From Triglochin maritima (Eukaryota > Streptophyta > Magnoliopsida > Alismatales > Juncaginaceae): 64,000 nt of DNA. A model generated the notes under the pieces. That model was not told where the DNA came from and ran no database searches. It saw nothing but the letters and a program-made list of their open reading frames with translations. The DNA is taken from positions 16,574,001 to 16,638,000 of the forward strand of contig OY821777.1 in the NCBI GenBank assembly GCA_963682175.1, written 5' to 3'. Below, in pieces: positions 1 to 12,980 of the stretch (positions are counted from its first letter, which is position 1; every line of letters begins with the position of its first letter). Made by a program: the position numbers and the translations under genes.

Positions 1-1751
1 TTAGACTAGTTTCTACATGTTGCGCATGTTATGGTTCATTAGAGCATGCATCTAGGGTTAGATTTTGCTCCTCCATTCTTGCGCATATGTGCATGGTTTA
101 AGATGGATTTTTTCTGATTTTATTTCGAGCCAATATGATATGTTGCTCTCCTATCATTGCACATACATAGATGTGACCAGAATTCTGTTTTTTTCTGTGC
201 TGTTACCTCTATTCTTTGTGCATGTATTAGATAAAATCAGAAGTTATTTTCCATGTTGATTCTTCTAAATCATGCACATGTATACATGAAATAAGATGTC
301 TATTTTTCCTGATTTTTATGAATTAGGGTTAGATATTATTTATTCTAATCTTTGAGCATGTATACATGAATATTGAGTTACCATATTGTATATTTCGTTT
401 TTTTTTGGAATGAGAGCATTCATTTCATTTGAAATATTTCCTTTATGATTGAATGCACATATATGTTAATCTCATTAAGGATATCGGATTTCTTTTGGAG
501 TAATTGCACGCATTTCATTTGAAATATTTCCTTTATGATTTAATGCACATATATGTTAATGTCATTAAGGATATTTCGGATTTCTTTTGGGATGATTGCA
601 TGCATTTCATTTGAAAAATTTCCTTTTCATCAAATGTGCATATATGTGATGTCAACCACCAAAGAATTTCGAATTTTTCTTTCCATTACAAGTAGCATAA
701 TTATTGTTGATTGCATGCTTATATTGATTATGGAAAGATTGGCTAATTCTGAAATTTTTGGAAAGATATTATGGGCTGGAATTTTATTGCCTTAAAAATA
801 TGTTTGGATGCTTTCCTTTGATGCAAAAAAATATGTGTTGTTCTCCACCATATAATTTCGAATTTTTTTCTTTCCATTAGAAGTAGCATAATTATTATTG
901 ATTGCATGATTATATTGATTATGGAAAGGAAAAAAAAAATCTGTTTTGAGAATGATTATTGTGGAGATTGGTTGTCATTACCTAACACGTTTTTTTTTTG
1001 ACTATTTTCGTGACCCATTCATGCATTGTTTCCTTATGCATTACTTCCTTGTTGTTTGAATGAGGTGCACACTTTATGATATTTTTTTTTCATACGTCGG
1101 ATTATGCTAACGTATGGAAAGATTGTGGCTATGTGGAATGAATGATTCCTGATTTTATTTACTGCCTTATTGAGAGATGAAAGTAATTTTATTCATTTAT
1201 TTCCATTTGCAATAGTTATCGCAATGGACTGTAATATTTATGGACTGTAATAATTATGGACTGTGGACTGTTTATTGCCCTGAGGAGACGAGGGGCTCCT
1301 TTATTTTTATTATTGCGATATTATTGCTATAAGACTCATGCAGGTTCCCGTCGACGAGGCTAAATCCCTAATGGGGATCATTAGCTCGATATGAAAGTAA
1401 TGTAGTAATCATATCTGTGTGATGTTGATTGTTTTTTTGAAAACCATTTTTGGGAACTAGCATGCCTAGTGGGAGTTGCAAGGTTGAAGTGTTTTGTGTA
1501 AACCACCTTGCAACCGGTGGCAATTTTTTTTTATTTGCTGATTTACCGTGATTTAAAACGTTTTTTTGGGTCATTAAATCATGATGGAGCTCAATATCTA
1601 GATTAGTAAAATGGCTTTATTAACTATTGCATGAGGATTTGATCGAATGCTTTATGTTTTCTTTTCGTCTGAATGCTATAGCTATTAAGTCAGTTTATTC
1701 TTTATGATTATTGTAGCTCGTTATATTTTATGCTAGAACTCATGTATCGCT
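1..1751. other. AT-rich leader/flank with no gene
   Basis: No credible coding region is visible. The stretch is AT-rich and full of short direct repeats. It precedes a copia gag-pol and may be its untranslated leader. No copy of the 3' LTR seen from 7104 and no tRNA-Met primer binding site was found here, so the 5' LTR is either left of the window or lost. Confidence 0.5.
400..655. repeat. tandem repeat, about 90-bp unit, nearly 3 copies
   Basis: The string CATTTCATTTGAAA recurs at about 421, 511 and 603. Each time it is followed by TTTCCTTT and then a GCACATATATG or GCATATATG block. A second, separate direct repeat of about 75 bp pairs 664-735 with 847-925. Confidence 0.7.
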
Positions 1752-4700
1752 ATGTATTTTGATTGTCCTAGATTCTTTATGGCTGCTTCCAAAAGCATTG
1801 TCGCTGATCTGACTCGAGGAGATAAACTCAATGAAAGAAATTACGATCTGTGGCATCGTAAAATTGAGTATCTCTTAGAGGATCAGGACATGTTAGAAAA
1901 CATAAACCAATCTATGTCTCCCCCCGAGGAGGGGAATACTGCGCAACATCGCAGAAACTTGGATGTTTATAATGCATGGAAAAAGAAAGACCGAATTGCT
2001 CGAATCACAATTCTAAGTTCAATGAGGGACAATCTGTTACTGCGGTTCGAAAAGTTTCGAACTGCAAAGGCCTTGTGGGAAGCTGTGAAGTTTCAGTACG
2101 GAGTGACCTCCGTCACAAGGGCCCGTCAGCTTGGGCTTATGTTTGATGGGTATAAAATGCGCCAAGGTCACACAATGAGGCAGCATATTACCGCAATGTC
2201 AAACATGATTAGCGAGCTGAGTGCTGCCGGTCGTGCTAAGACCGATGAGGAGCAAGTGTCTGCTCTCATCAGATCATTGCCTTCGAAGAGTTGGGAGCAT
2301 ATGAAGGTCCATCTGACCCATGCTGATGACATCAGGACATTTGACCAGGCCGCAAAACACCTAGAGCTGGAGGAGGACCACATGGTTGCGGAAGCCCCTC
2401 AAACTGAAGTGTTTGCTGCTGAAGCTGGCGCTCCTCGGAGGAGTGCAGGTTTTAAGCGCAAAAGAGATAGAGCTCAGGGTTTTAAGGGCAAGAAGGGTGC
2501 AAATACAAACAAAATAGAAAACAAAGCTGGAAAGAAACGACCTCGAGGATCCAGGGGTGGCAAAGATAAGTCTAATGTGACTTGTTTTAACTGCCGAAAG
2601 ACTGGAAATTTTGCTCGTGAGTGCACTGAGCAAAAGGTAATTACTGTGTGTAATCCCTCGAATTTTAACGTGACTAGTTCTGTGATGCTCACTGATCATT
2701 CTCCTGTGTGGATTGTGGATTCAGGTGCCACGGACCACGTAACAAAGGATCGTTCTGCCTTCGTGGAATATCGTCGTGTTCCAAGTGGGAGGCGAATAAA
2801 CATGGCAAACAACACTAGCATTGAAGTTCTTGGAGTTGGCACATGCAAAGTGGTTTTGCGAAGTGGCCAGATCCTATTACTTCACGACGTGTTGTATGCA
2901 CCAGCTATACGGCGAAATATTATTTCTGTTGTTGTCTTGATGAGACATGGTTTTAAAGTTGTTTTTGAGAACAATGATATGGGTTTATACCTTTCTAACA
3001 TTTATTATGGACGTGCTTTTCTTTCTGACGGTTTTATTGTGTTGGACGCAATTTATGATTTCAATCATAACGCTAGTACCTTTATGAGCCAAAGTTCCAT
3101 GAATAATGATTCAGTTATGTGGCATGCTAGACTAGGTCACATTGGTGTTGACCGGATGAACAGGTTGGCAAAGGAGGGGGTATTAGGAGAATGCTCCAAA
3201 TTTGAATTGCCGACCTGTGAATCTTGTCTAGCTGGAAAGGCAACTAGAAAACCGTTCGGAAAAGCCATTAGGGCTACTTCTCCTTTAGAACTAATTCACT
3301 CAGATATTTGTGGACCTTTGAATGTGCGTACTAGACATGGACAAAGTTACTTCATCACATTCATTGATGACTTCACTAGATATGGTCATATTTATCTTAT
3401 TTCTCACAAGTCAGAAGCTCTAGAATGTTTTAAGAAATTCATGAGCTTAGTTGAGAATCAGTTGGATAATAAGATAAAAACTCTTAGAACGGATAGAGGT
3501 GGTGAGTATCTATCCATAATGTTCAATGAGTTATGTGATGAAAAGGGGATATCTAGACAACTCACTATGCCTTATACTCCTCAGCAAAATGGTGTTGCCA
3601 AGAGAAGAAATAGAACGTTGCTAGACATGGTTAGATCCATGATGGCGCATGCAAGCTTACAAATTTCGTTTTGGGGAGATGCTCTAATGACTGCTGCCTA
3701 TATCCTCAATAGAGTTCCAACAAAATCGGTTCCCTCAACTCCATATGAGTTATGGACAGGACGGAAGCCTGATTTTAGTCTGCTGCGTCCTTGGGGATGT
3801 GCGGCATACATTCATTCTACTAGTCACCGATATGGAAAACTAGGACCTAGAGGGAAAAAGTGTATCTTTGTAAAATACAGTGATTGCTCCAAAGGTTATG
3901 TTTTTATCGGGGTAGACGAGAAGGAAAGAAGGACGGAACTGGAGTCTAGGGATGCCACATTCTTGGAAAATGATTTTCCAACCCTTGCTGGAGCTATCAA
4001 AGAGTCAATGGACTTCTTTGAACAACAAGATTAGGACATTGCCACTCCACGGGATCATGATCTGGAAGTTGAACATGAGGTTCCACCAGTCGATCCTAGT
4101 GGGAGCAGCAATGTTGAGGATCCGATAGCTCTCACGGAGGATGAGCCATCAGATATCCATCTGCGTCGAAGCAAACGCGGGCTCATTCCTCGTAGGCGGT
4201 TTCGCTTAGAGGAAGAGACCCTCATGATAGCTCAAGAAGAAATTGATTATGAATCATCCGGGATGACAGTAATCGATGAGCAAGAACCGGAGACCTTGAA
4301 AGAGGCTTTGGAAGGTCCAAATTCTAAAGAGTGGTTAGAAGCTATAAAGGAAGAGTTGGAGTCGATGAAAATTAATCGAGTCTGGGACTTGGTCGACTTA
4401 CCGCCGAACCGAAAGGCCATTGGGGCCAAGTGGATCCTCAAGATTAAGAGGAAGGCGGATGGATCTATTGATAGATTCAAGGCTAGACTGGTAGCTAAAG
4501 GCTACACCCGAAGAGAAGCGTGGATTTTGAGGAAACCTTTTCACCCGTGGTTAGGTTTGCCTCCATCCGCCTTCTACTAGCTATTGTAGCTCAGATGGAC
4601 TTAGAGCTTTACCAAATGGATGTAAAGACTGCTTTTCTCAATGGAGAACTTGAGGAGGAGATCTATATGGATCAACCTCAAGGTTTTGAAGTCAAATGAC

Positions 4701-5845
4701 AGGAGCGCAAAGTGTGCAAGCTCAATAAGTCCTTATATGGCTTAAAACAAGCGTCTAGACATTGTAACATTCGCTTCCATCAAGCTATATCGGAGAATGC
4801 ATTCTCTATGCTTGAGGAAGATCACTGTGTGTACGTTAAGAGATCCAATGGTAAATTTGTCATTCTGACCTTGTATGTTGATGACATGCTCATGGCTGGC
4901 AATAGCAAAGAGTTTCTGAAATCCACTAAAGAGTGGTTGTCCTCCACGTTTGATATGAAGGACATGGGTGAAGCTAGCTACGTCCTTGGTGTCAAGATTG
5001 TTAGAGATAGGTCCAAGAGACTTCTGGGATTGTCTCAAGAGACTTATATTAACGTCTTAAAGAAATACCATATGGACAAATGCAAACCAATCGACACTCC
5101 TGTTGAGAAGGGATTGCACTTAAGCCTTGATAAGCATCCTGAGACTCCTGAAGAGAAGGCCAAAATGAGCAAGGTTCCATACTCCAATGCTGTGGGAAGC
5201 CTTATGTACGCTATGATGTGTACTAGGCCAGACATCTGTTATGCTGTGGGCATGGTGAGTCGATACCAGTCCAACCCAAGCATGGAGCACTGGAAGGCGG
5301 TCAAGAGAATCATGAGATACCTCAGAGGAACGAGTAACTACATGCTGTGTTACCAAGCATCAGATCTCCGCCTGATTGGCTATAGTGACGCCGATTGGGC
5401 TGGAGACATTGATGAATGGAAGTCTACCTCTGGTTATGCTTTTTTGCTGGCTAATGGGGCCATCTCATGGTCCAGCAAGAAGCAAACTTGTATAGCCCTG
5501 TCGACTATGAAAGCAGAGTATGTTGCATGTTCTGCAGCAGTACAGGAGGCAGTTTGGTTGAGGAGGTTCTTACAACATACTGGGCTTGTAGAGAGATCTG
5601 ATGAGCATGTTGTTGTTTATTGTGACAGCATGGCTGCCCTTTGTTATGTGAAAGACCCCAAATATCATGGAAAAACCAAACATATACAGGTTAGGTGTCA
5701 TTTTGTGAAGGACATCACAGCAAGAAAGGAAGTTGTGTTAAGACATGTATCTACTAGTCTTATGGTAGCTGACCCTCTTACCAAGGCTATAACTAAGGAC
5801 TCGTTTGTGTCTCATGTGAAGTCCTTAGGCTTACGCAGACTTTGA
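1752..5845 (+). pseudogene. copia gag-pol polyprotein, broken
   Basis: This would encode the Gag-Pol polyprotein that packages, copies and integrates the element. In order it shows a Gag domain, a zinc knuckle (about 2583-2624), aspartic protease DSGA (about 2718), the GAG-pre-integrase motif WHARLGH (about 3120), an integrase core, RT with YVDD (about 4880) and RNase H ending near 5845. The translation probably starts at the Met near 1782 (MAASKS). Damage: the zinc knuckle histidine is Asn (CFNC then GNFARE); the integrase catalytic Glu is Lys at 3600-3602; TAG at 4032-4034; a frameshift near 4515 in RT; TGA at 4697-4699. The element cannot make a working polyprotein. Confidence 0.9.
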
Positions 5846-5847
5846 TG

Positions 5848-7103
5848 TATTGGCATGTCTAACTTCCTTTTATGAGTGATTGTGTTTTTCCTTTCAACTA
5901 TATCTATTTGGTTGATGTAGTTGTTCTAGCATAAAATATTTTTCTGTCAATAGGCTGAAGAATGCTTACTCACACGAGCATTCGCCTCTGGCGCTTTTGA
6001 TAGCGAGCAAAGATGAGACTGATCATGAAGAGATCTTGTATGATAGATCCAGAGTAGTTCATGATAGGATAGTCGCCTTGATTAGGAATCAAGATGAGAT
6101 CCTCTATGTTGGTGAGGATTGACATGAATGTTCCCACGATTCATGTGACCTATAGAAGCCAAGTGCGAGCATCACATGTGGTGCCGGGTGACACCTGTAT
6201 GGTGTTAAGGCGACAATAATGAAGCTCGGGTCAGGCGCAGAGGGGGTGCGACTAGACTAAGACTTGTATGGTGTTGAGAGACAGACATACTGTTGTGTGC
6301 AGTATGATCCACCATAGCATGTTTGTCATACAACATGTGCTGAGCGACCATTTGGAAGTGAAAGGATGGATCCCTGCTCCTTTACTGTGTGAGTCCAAGA
6401 CTTGATTGTCATTTAGTTGCCCTCAGTGACCTTCGACGACACCATGAACCAAAGAGTTGATGTGGCTACTTTGGGATGTTATCTATGACCATGAGAGATT
6501 CGGTCTAAAGAGGCATCTTCGGGAAAGGAGTTAACTCTGAGTGTAATGGTGGTCTGGGGCGAAGGGAAAGGTTTGACTCGACTGCACTAAAAGTATTTGC
6601 TGTGCCCAACTGTATTGGATACAGTAGCAAGTACCTTGAGGACAAGAAGGTATTCTCTCCGAGGGATCGAGATACCGTTCATGTCAAGTGAGTTTCTGAG
6701 TAAACCTGGGGAACAGTGATGTGCATTTGACTGCTTAATTGTTATTTTTTGAGGATGTTGTCATTCTGGCCTTCTAGTAAGGTTTCTAGTTTGAGACTCC
6801 TAAATTGCAGGTGCATCACCGGTCGCACGACCCATTTGTCTGTATGATCGGAAGAGTACATATGTCGGGGACACATATGGTCTTGTATCAGGGATATATG
6901 ATCAGAGACTTGTGTATTGTGGATGCATTCTTGGAAGAGAGAAATAGTTGTATATATCAGGGATGTATACATATGTGTCAGGGACACATGAAGAGGTGAC
7001 ACATTGCCATCTTATGATTGTATGTATCGGGGATATATACGTATGTGTCAGGGACACAAAAGAAGATGACGTGTTGTTGACGTGCTATTGTGCAAGTGGG
7101 AGA
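5848..7103. other. non-coding stretch between copia pol and 3' LTR
   Basis: No gene is visible. Several short imperfect repeats of an ATATATCAGGGA/GTGTCAGGGACACA theme lie at about 6850-7060. The stretch ends in a purine-rich run next to the probable LTR start. Confidence 0.5.
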
Positions 7104-7490
7104 TATTGGATTAATCTAAGGATTAAGATGATGTTTGCCCAAAGCACTGACACGTGGCGCACTCTCATTGGTTGCGCATTAGGGTTTTGGGTGGGGCCAT
7201 CTATATAAGGAGGGGAGCCTCCCATTGGATGGACTAATTCTTGTGTGCAAACCCTAGCCCCACCAAACCCTAGCCGCCACCTCTCCCTCTCTCTCCCATT
7301 CGTCCCTCCACATCCACCAAGCTAATCCGTAGACTCTTGGGTTGTGGACACGTGCTTCTTCTCCAAGAGAGTAGGAGACCAACCGGTGAGAAGGATTCCG
7401 TAAGGTGACCTCCGATCTTCCTTCCGCTGCCACAGGTTCTCTCCAAGAAAGGTACTCCTGAACCTGTAGAATCGTTATTTGCTTACAAAT
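7104..7490 (+). repeat. probable copia 3' LTR
   Basis: It begins TATTGGATTAATC directly after the purine run AAGTGGGAGA, as expected for a TGTTGG LTR start with one changed base. TATATAA at 7202-7208 fits a U3 TATA box. It is followed by a CCCTAGCC-rich leader. The right end was guessed at a TTACA near 7489; no second copy exists in the window to fix it. Confidence 0.5.
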
Positions 7491-7639
7491 ACGGAGTCCA
7501 AGATTAGTGAGTCCAGGATGAGGATTTAATTATTATATATGGACTTTTGGCCAGAGTATAGATGAGGAAAGTTTATGCAAAGAGTAAAGGAAGTATTCTT
7601 TGGTGGAAGGCAAAAGTATGACCGACAACCAAGAACTCA

Positions 7640-8000
7640 CAGCAAGGGAGAGTTGAACGACCTTGGGATAAAGAGCATCACTAGAAAAATATTAGATGTT
7701 ACAACTACGATAAGAAATTTAACTTCGGAAGATACTACTGGTTAGAGCAAAAATTTGTGGGGGAAAACATTGTAACAATATCTAGTCACAAGAAGAATCC
7801 TAGAAAAGAAGGATGAGAAGTTCTAATAACATTTGCGTCAACAAAAGATTTGGTCCTAATATCTCATTTACCAAAGAATATGATGACATAGAGTGGAGGT
7901 ACGTTGCAAGTTAATTTAATGAAGAGGTTGACAACTGTGGAGATGAAGTCAAAGAACATGACATCGATATTGCCTATCAGTCCAATATGGAAGGATCAAT
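7640..8000 (+). pseudogene. copia gag remnant with degenerate zinc knuckle
   Basis: In a shifting plus-strand frame the translation resembles the basic linker and zinc knuckle of copia Gag (CYNYDKKF at about 7700, where CYNCGKKGHF would be usual). Frames are broken throughout. It is separate from the minus-strand copia remnant that follows. This is a weak call based on motif resemblance only. Confidence 0.35.
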
Positions 8001-8264
8001 TAAGGAGCTTATGTCTGAAATGATATTGATGGGGCCAAGTTAGAAGAAGTTGAAGAAGAATCTATTGAATTTTGGATATGTAATTTTTATCTATTGTAAA
8101 CTTTAACAGCACAAACATATATGTATATATAGGCTTTATTCTTTTAGTCGTTTGTGTGTTACCTAAGATGGATTTACCCGTGGTTGATTTGTGCGTGGAT
8201 GAATGTTGGCATGGTTGGAGGTGTGGTTGATTGGTTGATTGGCTTGATGAAGATACACGTCGGA

Positions 8265-10329
8265 TTTGGCGATGATGATCAGCGCTAGATCTTGCCACAA
8301 CATTATGCATATTGATTCTCCAAGTGACTAGGTTACCACCAACGAATGTGAAAAAACCCAGAAGTGGATTTGCGATCGTGGCTACTTGCCCAATTTGCAT
8401 AGAGTGGCCAATTATAAAGTTAGAATTATTTCTTTTCATCCACATGCATTGACCTAGTATTTTCTTCAAGTATCTTAGAATTCTGTCTACAATATCAAGG
8501 GTTGAGTGTGGGGAGCATGCATGAATTGGCTTATTGTGCTAACAATATAGGTTATGTCGGGTCTAGTGATAGTAAGATAAATGAGTTTTCCTACTAATCT
8601 TTGGAATTGTTCTATATCCTTTCAAGATTCTCCATCAGTGGGACTTACCTTTCGGTTTGTCTCAATAGGGGTATTTGCAGGTTTAGATCTTAATTTTCCT
8701 GTTTCTTGAAGAAGGTCAAGGCTATATTTTTGTTGGGACAATAATAGGCCTTTTGTAGAGTGTCCAATCTCGATGCCTAAGAAATCTTTCATGATTCCTA
8801 GATCTTTGATGTCAAACTTAGTTTTTAAATATGATTTTACTAGGTTAATTTCATTGTCATTGTTTCCAGTTATTATGATGTCATCTACATACACAAGAGC
8901 AATAATGGTGTTGTTGTAATTTTTGATAAACATGGATGCATTATCAAAGCTTTTAAGGAAACCAAAAAGGGGAAAAGAGTGGCTAATTTTTGCGTACCAT
9001 GCTATGTGAGATTGCTTCAATTCGTAGATGCATTTATGGAGTCACGTAGACTTCCTCTTCAAGGGTTCTTTGAAGGAAGGCATTCCGAACATCCATTTGA
9101 AAGAGATTCCATCCATGATTAACAACAATAGATAACGGACCCTAACAATATTTATTTTTGCAACAGGGGCGAAAGTCTCCTGATAGTCCATCCCGTAAGT
9201 ACAAGTGTCTCCTTTAACAACTAATCTAGCTTTATATCGATCAATTACGGATGTGCATCAGTCTGAACCCAGTCCATCTTCAGGGTGCAGACCGAAGACC
9301 AGACTAGTCTGATCCGAGTTTGGACCAGACTGGACTAGTCACGGTTGGACCTAAGATCGGACCAAACTGATCGGTCCGGTAAAAAATTGGGCTTGTTTGT
9401 GTTGAAAATCTGGGAACGAATCTGGGTTTGGACCAGACTGGAACCCAATTCAACTACGTATCCGCTTTTGACCGGAACCCAGACCAACTACGAATTCGGT
9501 CCGGACCGACCCGTCTGGTCCAAAAACCCAGATCGAACTAGTTTGTGCTCTCCTCTACGATCAATTGTCCCGTTACTAATGTATTTGATTTTATATACGC
9601 ATTTTAATCCAAGAGGTTTGATTCCGGTTTTAAGAGGGACCATAGACCAAGTATGGTTTTTCTCTAAGGCTTCTGATTCCTCTTTCACGACTTTTTTCAA
9701 ATTTGGATCCCTAAGAGCTTCATGATAGGAGGTAGGTTCTTGGTTGGTATCTATTTTAGTTAGGAAGCTTTGGTGATTATGGACGATGTGTTTGTTGGAG
9801 ACATAATCTTGAATGGAATAAGTAGCTTTGTAAGTAACAAAGCCCCTCAAAAGAGATGGGCTACGAGTTGGTCTTGTGGACCTTCTCGTGGGGGTCTTTC
9901 TCGAGGTTCCTCTTCCACAACAATCTTACCACTTCTATTACTTGTGGCGTGTTCATCCACCCCTTCTTGAGGAATAAGAGTTTCCTCAAGACCTGGAAAT
10001 AAATCCATAGTCGGAAGGGGTGGAGTGTTATTCGTCGAGGCAAAATATGGTTCATTTTTTTTAAAAACAAACATCCTTGGATATATAAAGCTTGAAATTG
10101 TGAGGATCATAACATTTGTATCCCTTCTTTTGGGGGGAATATCCAAGAAAAATGGTTTTAACAAATTTGAATTGAATTTGTCGACTCTTTTTTATGAACA
10201 TATCAAACACATCCAAAAATTCTAAGGTGTTCTGTACTCATCCTTCTACCATTCAATATTTCAAGAGGTTGTTTATTTTAGATGGGAAGGCTTGGGAGTC
10301 GATTTATAAGATGCACAACAATAAATATT
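8265..10329 (-). pseudogene. second copia pol remnant (integrase end, RT, RNase H)
   Basis: Read on the minus strand from 10329: the C-terminal end of integrase (FGC and FFLDIPPK-like text), the linker region, RT (9850-9560 and 9236-8622, with LVYVDDIIITGN near 8890), then the start of RNase H (FTFVGGNLVTW and VVARSSA, 8470-8265). RNase H stops abruptly near 8265. Several frameshifts and stops are present. The RT text resumes in register across the hAT insertion at 9246-9557, so that insertion came later. No LTRs were identified for this remnant. Confidence 0.8.
9246..9557. mobile_element. hAT-type MITE inserted in copia RT
   Basis: An exact 8-bp duplication CGATCAAT lies at 9238-9245 and 9558-9565. 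The ends read TACGGATGTGCA and, on the other strand, TAGAGGAGAGCACA, a TA-starting degenerate TIR. The interior is built of GGTCCGGACC and GACCAGACTGG-like short repeats, as in many small plant hAT elements. It interrupts the copia reading GTIDRYKAR at the Asp-Arg codons. No coding capacity. Confidence 0.75.
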
Positions 10330-11280
10330 GTAGGATTTCGTGTCCCTATGTATGTGTATATTTTAAAATTTTAATACAAGCATACATGATCAATTTCATA
10401 TTTTCATTGATTTTATGTACATGTCTATGTTTATTCTAATATCATGCATTCCTACACATATTAAAATAAACAAAAGATAGAGGATCATACCCAAAGGTTC
10501 TCTAAAACCTTTCAGAAGAACCAAAGTTCCGTTGCTCGCCGAATCGCCCGCTGATTCGCCTCTAAGTATTCACCAAACTCTAAACAAGATTAGAGATAAA
10601 TGAGCTAGCCAATTAATCTCTAATTAAGCTTAGCATCTAGCTAATAATCCCCTCTTAATGCTCATGAGATTTTATCTCCAAAACTTAAAACTATAAAGAG
10701 AATTTCCGTGGCATTAAGGGAGAGATTAGAGAGAGAGATAATTTTGCATGTATGTAGACAAGTAGGATGATAGGTCATTTTATAGGCTCCCAAAACACTC
10801 ATATCATGAACTATTCTCTAGCCATGATCTCTTGTTTTTTCTCTCATAAAATTAATCACAATTTGTCACATAAGTATCCTAAAAAATGTTTGATCAAATC
10901 TGAAATTAATCCAACCCATGATCTAATTATTCTTTTAATAATTCAGGCAGAAATCGTGTTGAACGGTCAACCGCGTTTTCAACTCGGTCGACCAAACCAT
11001 TCAGTTTTTCCACAAGTTCAGATGACCGTGAGCTAGACGGTTGACCGAATATTCATGAGAAAAAATTTGTGGAAAATTTCGGTCGATCCACGTCTCGCTC
11101 CGGTCAACCGTTGACACCAAAATTTCCCATGGTAAATCTCTTTGGACGACAGTGTCTCTATCGGTCGACCATCATATCCGAGGAAAACTCCTGGACCATA
11201 CGACAATCACTCCACCTAAACGTTTATACGTTAAAAATAATAAACTTGAAATTTAAATAAACGTGAATGATATATACATG
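10329..11280. repeat. LTR-like segment
   Basis: The left edge TGTAGGATTTCG is the reverse complement of the end of the LTR at 26035-28072 (AAATCCTACA). The segment also has GGTCGACC palindromes (about 10965-11170). The flanks are a copia remnant on one side and a MULE fragment on the other, with no convincing target duplication. The boundary at 11280 is set by where the MULE gene text resumes. Confidence 0.45.
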
Positions 11281-11297
11281 TTATGCAGTCATCTGAT

Positions 11298-12540
11298 CTA
11301 GTCGTCTACGAATAGAAAGAAGTAGACCCTCGCTCTTATCCTAGACCCGGACAGCCCACATATGTGAACGAGGATGACCACGCTGAATAATCTTCTGCTC
11401 CCGATGCGGGTGGAAAGTAGGAAAATACTCATAGATCCAAGTCTACAGCAGTGTAAGACAACCCGTAATCCCAAAACAATCAGCACGACTCGATATACCC
11501 AACTGGTGATACAAATATGCCAACGTCGCCGACCCCTATGAGTACTGACCAATGGTATCTGGCTCCCTCACCTCCAATAGGTCGCGTGGTCTGACTCTGG
11601 AACCGCTCTTGTCGACAAACAAGATGCAACCTAGCAGTAAGAAGAGGTAAGCAGTCATCTGCGTATCCTCAGTCTGTGGTGGTCGCCCCCGCCTGCAACA
11701 GCCGTCCACAACCTCGATACTAACACCACCGCCACTCCAAAATGAGTTATCCCACCCAAGACCCTCGAGGCTGACACCCAGCAACTCTGATACAAAAAAC
11801 ATCAACTATGATGTCGGCGCCTGTGCACTGACCATACGACCCTCAACGGGAATGTGCAGAATATGAAAGACGTCATGCAACATGATTGTCATCTCTCTGA
11901 ACGGCAAGTGGAAAGTGTTGGTGTCAGGCTGCAACCGCTCCACGAAAGCCAAAATCAACAGCATGTCAATGCAGGAAAACATGATGTACGGCAAGTGACC
12001 AAATCCACTGTCACTAACGGTCGTCGTCATATCATCAGTCATCACTGAACGCCAAGCCTGCAATGTAATACAGGTTTTGTGCCGATTATGACACTTCAAA
12101 ACCTCTCGATCCTCGCCATCCCAGATGCGTCTGGCGATGTGACCTCCGAAACTCGGAATGACGCTGTCATCTAGAGGACCACCGAGCATCATATCCGTCA
12201 TGATCCAAGACTCGTCATCACCCCTCTTCTTCTTCTTCTGAGCTAGGGCATCTGCAGTGCACGAACTCGAATCACTGACCACAAACAGACCACATCGAGC
12301 CTTCCTAATGACCCACTCAGCCGAAGGACTACAATGTCGCCTCCGTCCTCGACCATACTGTTGTATCGCCTACTCCGGTGGCTCAAGGACCGACCCCCAT
12401 CGTCACTCTCGTCGTGACTCCTCAACTCATCTGAATAATCCTCATCGTCGAAAGAATCCTCTGGTGTCTGACAATGACGTAAAAGATATCTCTCTCCTAA
12501 CTGAAGCAGAAATACCCTGTTTACGTGGATGATGAGGACC
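11298..12540 (-). pseudogene. plant mobile domain (PMD) protein, broken copy
   Basis: The minus-strand translation matches the PMD protein at 19863-21137 almost domain for domain: KKKKRGDDESW, a GHIARRIWDGEDR block, FVERLQPDTNTFH and TIMLHDVFHILHIPV. At least two frameshifts break it (near 11805 and 11545), plus stops in the N-terminal part. The text ends at the codons for DQMTA, where the LTR-like segment begins. Only exon-2-equivalent sequence remains. Divergence from the other copy is substantial, so it is not a recent duplicate. Confidence 0.8.
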
Positions 12541-12619
12541 TAACTCATCTACTATACTACGTACCACGCGTAAGGGAATTGATTTCCCTTTTCCTCCACG
12601 GTAACCCGATGACTATTAA

Positions 12620-12980
12620 TTCAATTTTAAAAATAAAATTTTGTTAATGAATTTACTAAAATAATTAAACTAGTTTTTAACTTAATAATCAACTTATTTA
12701 GCAATTACCACAATTTAGAATCAATAATCCTTTACTAAAATCGTCCACAACTAATTATTAACTTAATAATAAATTTAATTAGCAATTATCACAATTTATA
12801 ATTAATAATTCCTTACTAAAATAATTAATCTAATTATTAACTTAATAGTCAATTTATTTAGTAATTATCACAATTTATAATCAATAAAGGATTTACTAAA
12901 CTAATTTAATTAATTATTAACATAATATTCTATTTATTTTGCAATTATCACAATTTATAATCAATTTAAATAATTAAAAA
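12620..12980. repeat. AT-rich tandem repeat in MULE intron region
   Basis: Units of about 75 bp contain ATTATCACAATTTATAATCAAT and TTAATTATTAACTTAAT text, roughly four imperfect copies. The matching position in the intact MULE (19540-19790, reverse orientation) also has AT-rich tandem repeats. Confidence 0.6.

Larger units (their letters stand above)
1752..7500 (+). mobile_element. Ty1/copia LTR retrotransposon, decayed, 5' LTR not seen
   Basis: Order is Gag, protease, integrase, reverse transcriptase, RNase H, which is the copia order (integrase before RT). A 1.25-kb non-coding stretch with short ATATATCAGGGA/CAGGGACACA repeats (about 6850-7060) follows pol. Then comes a polypurine-like AAGTGGGAGA and a probable 3' LTR from 7104. 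The right end is uncertain (about 7490-7530). The lineage is not assigned with confidence; the RT/RNase H text looks Tork-like. Confidence 0.75.
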
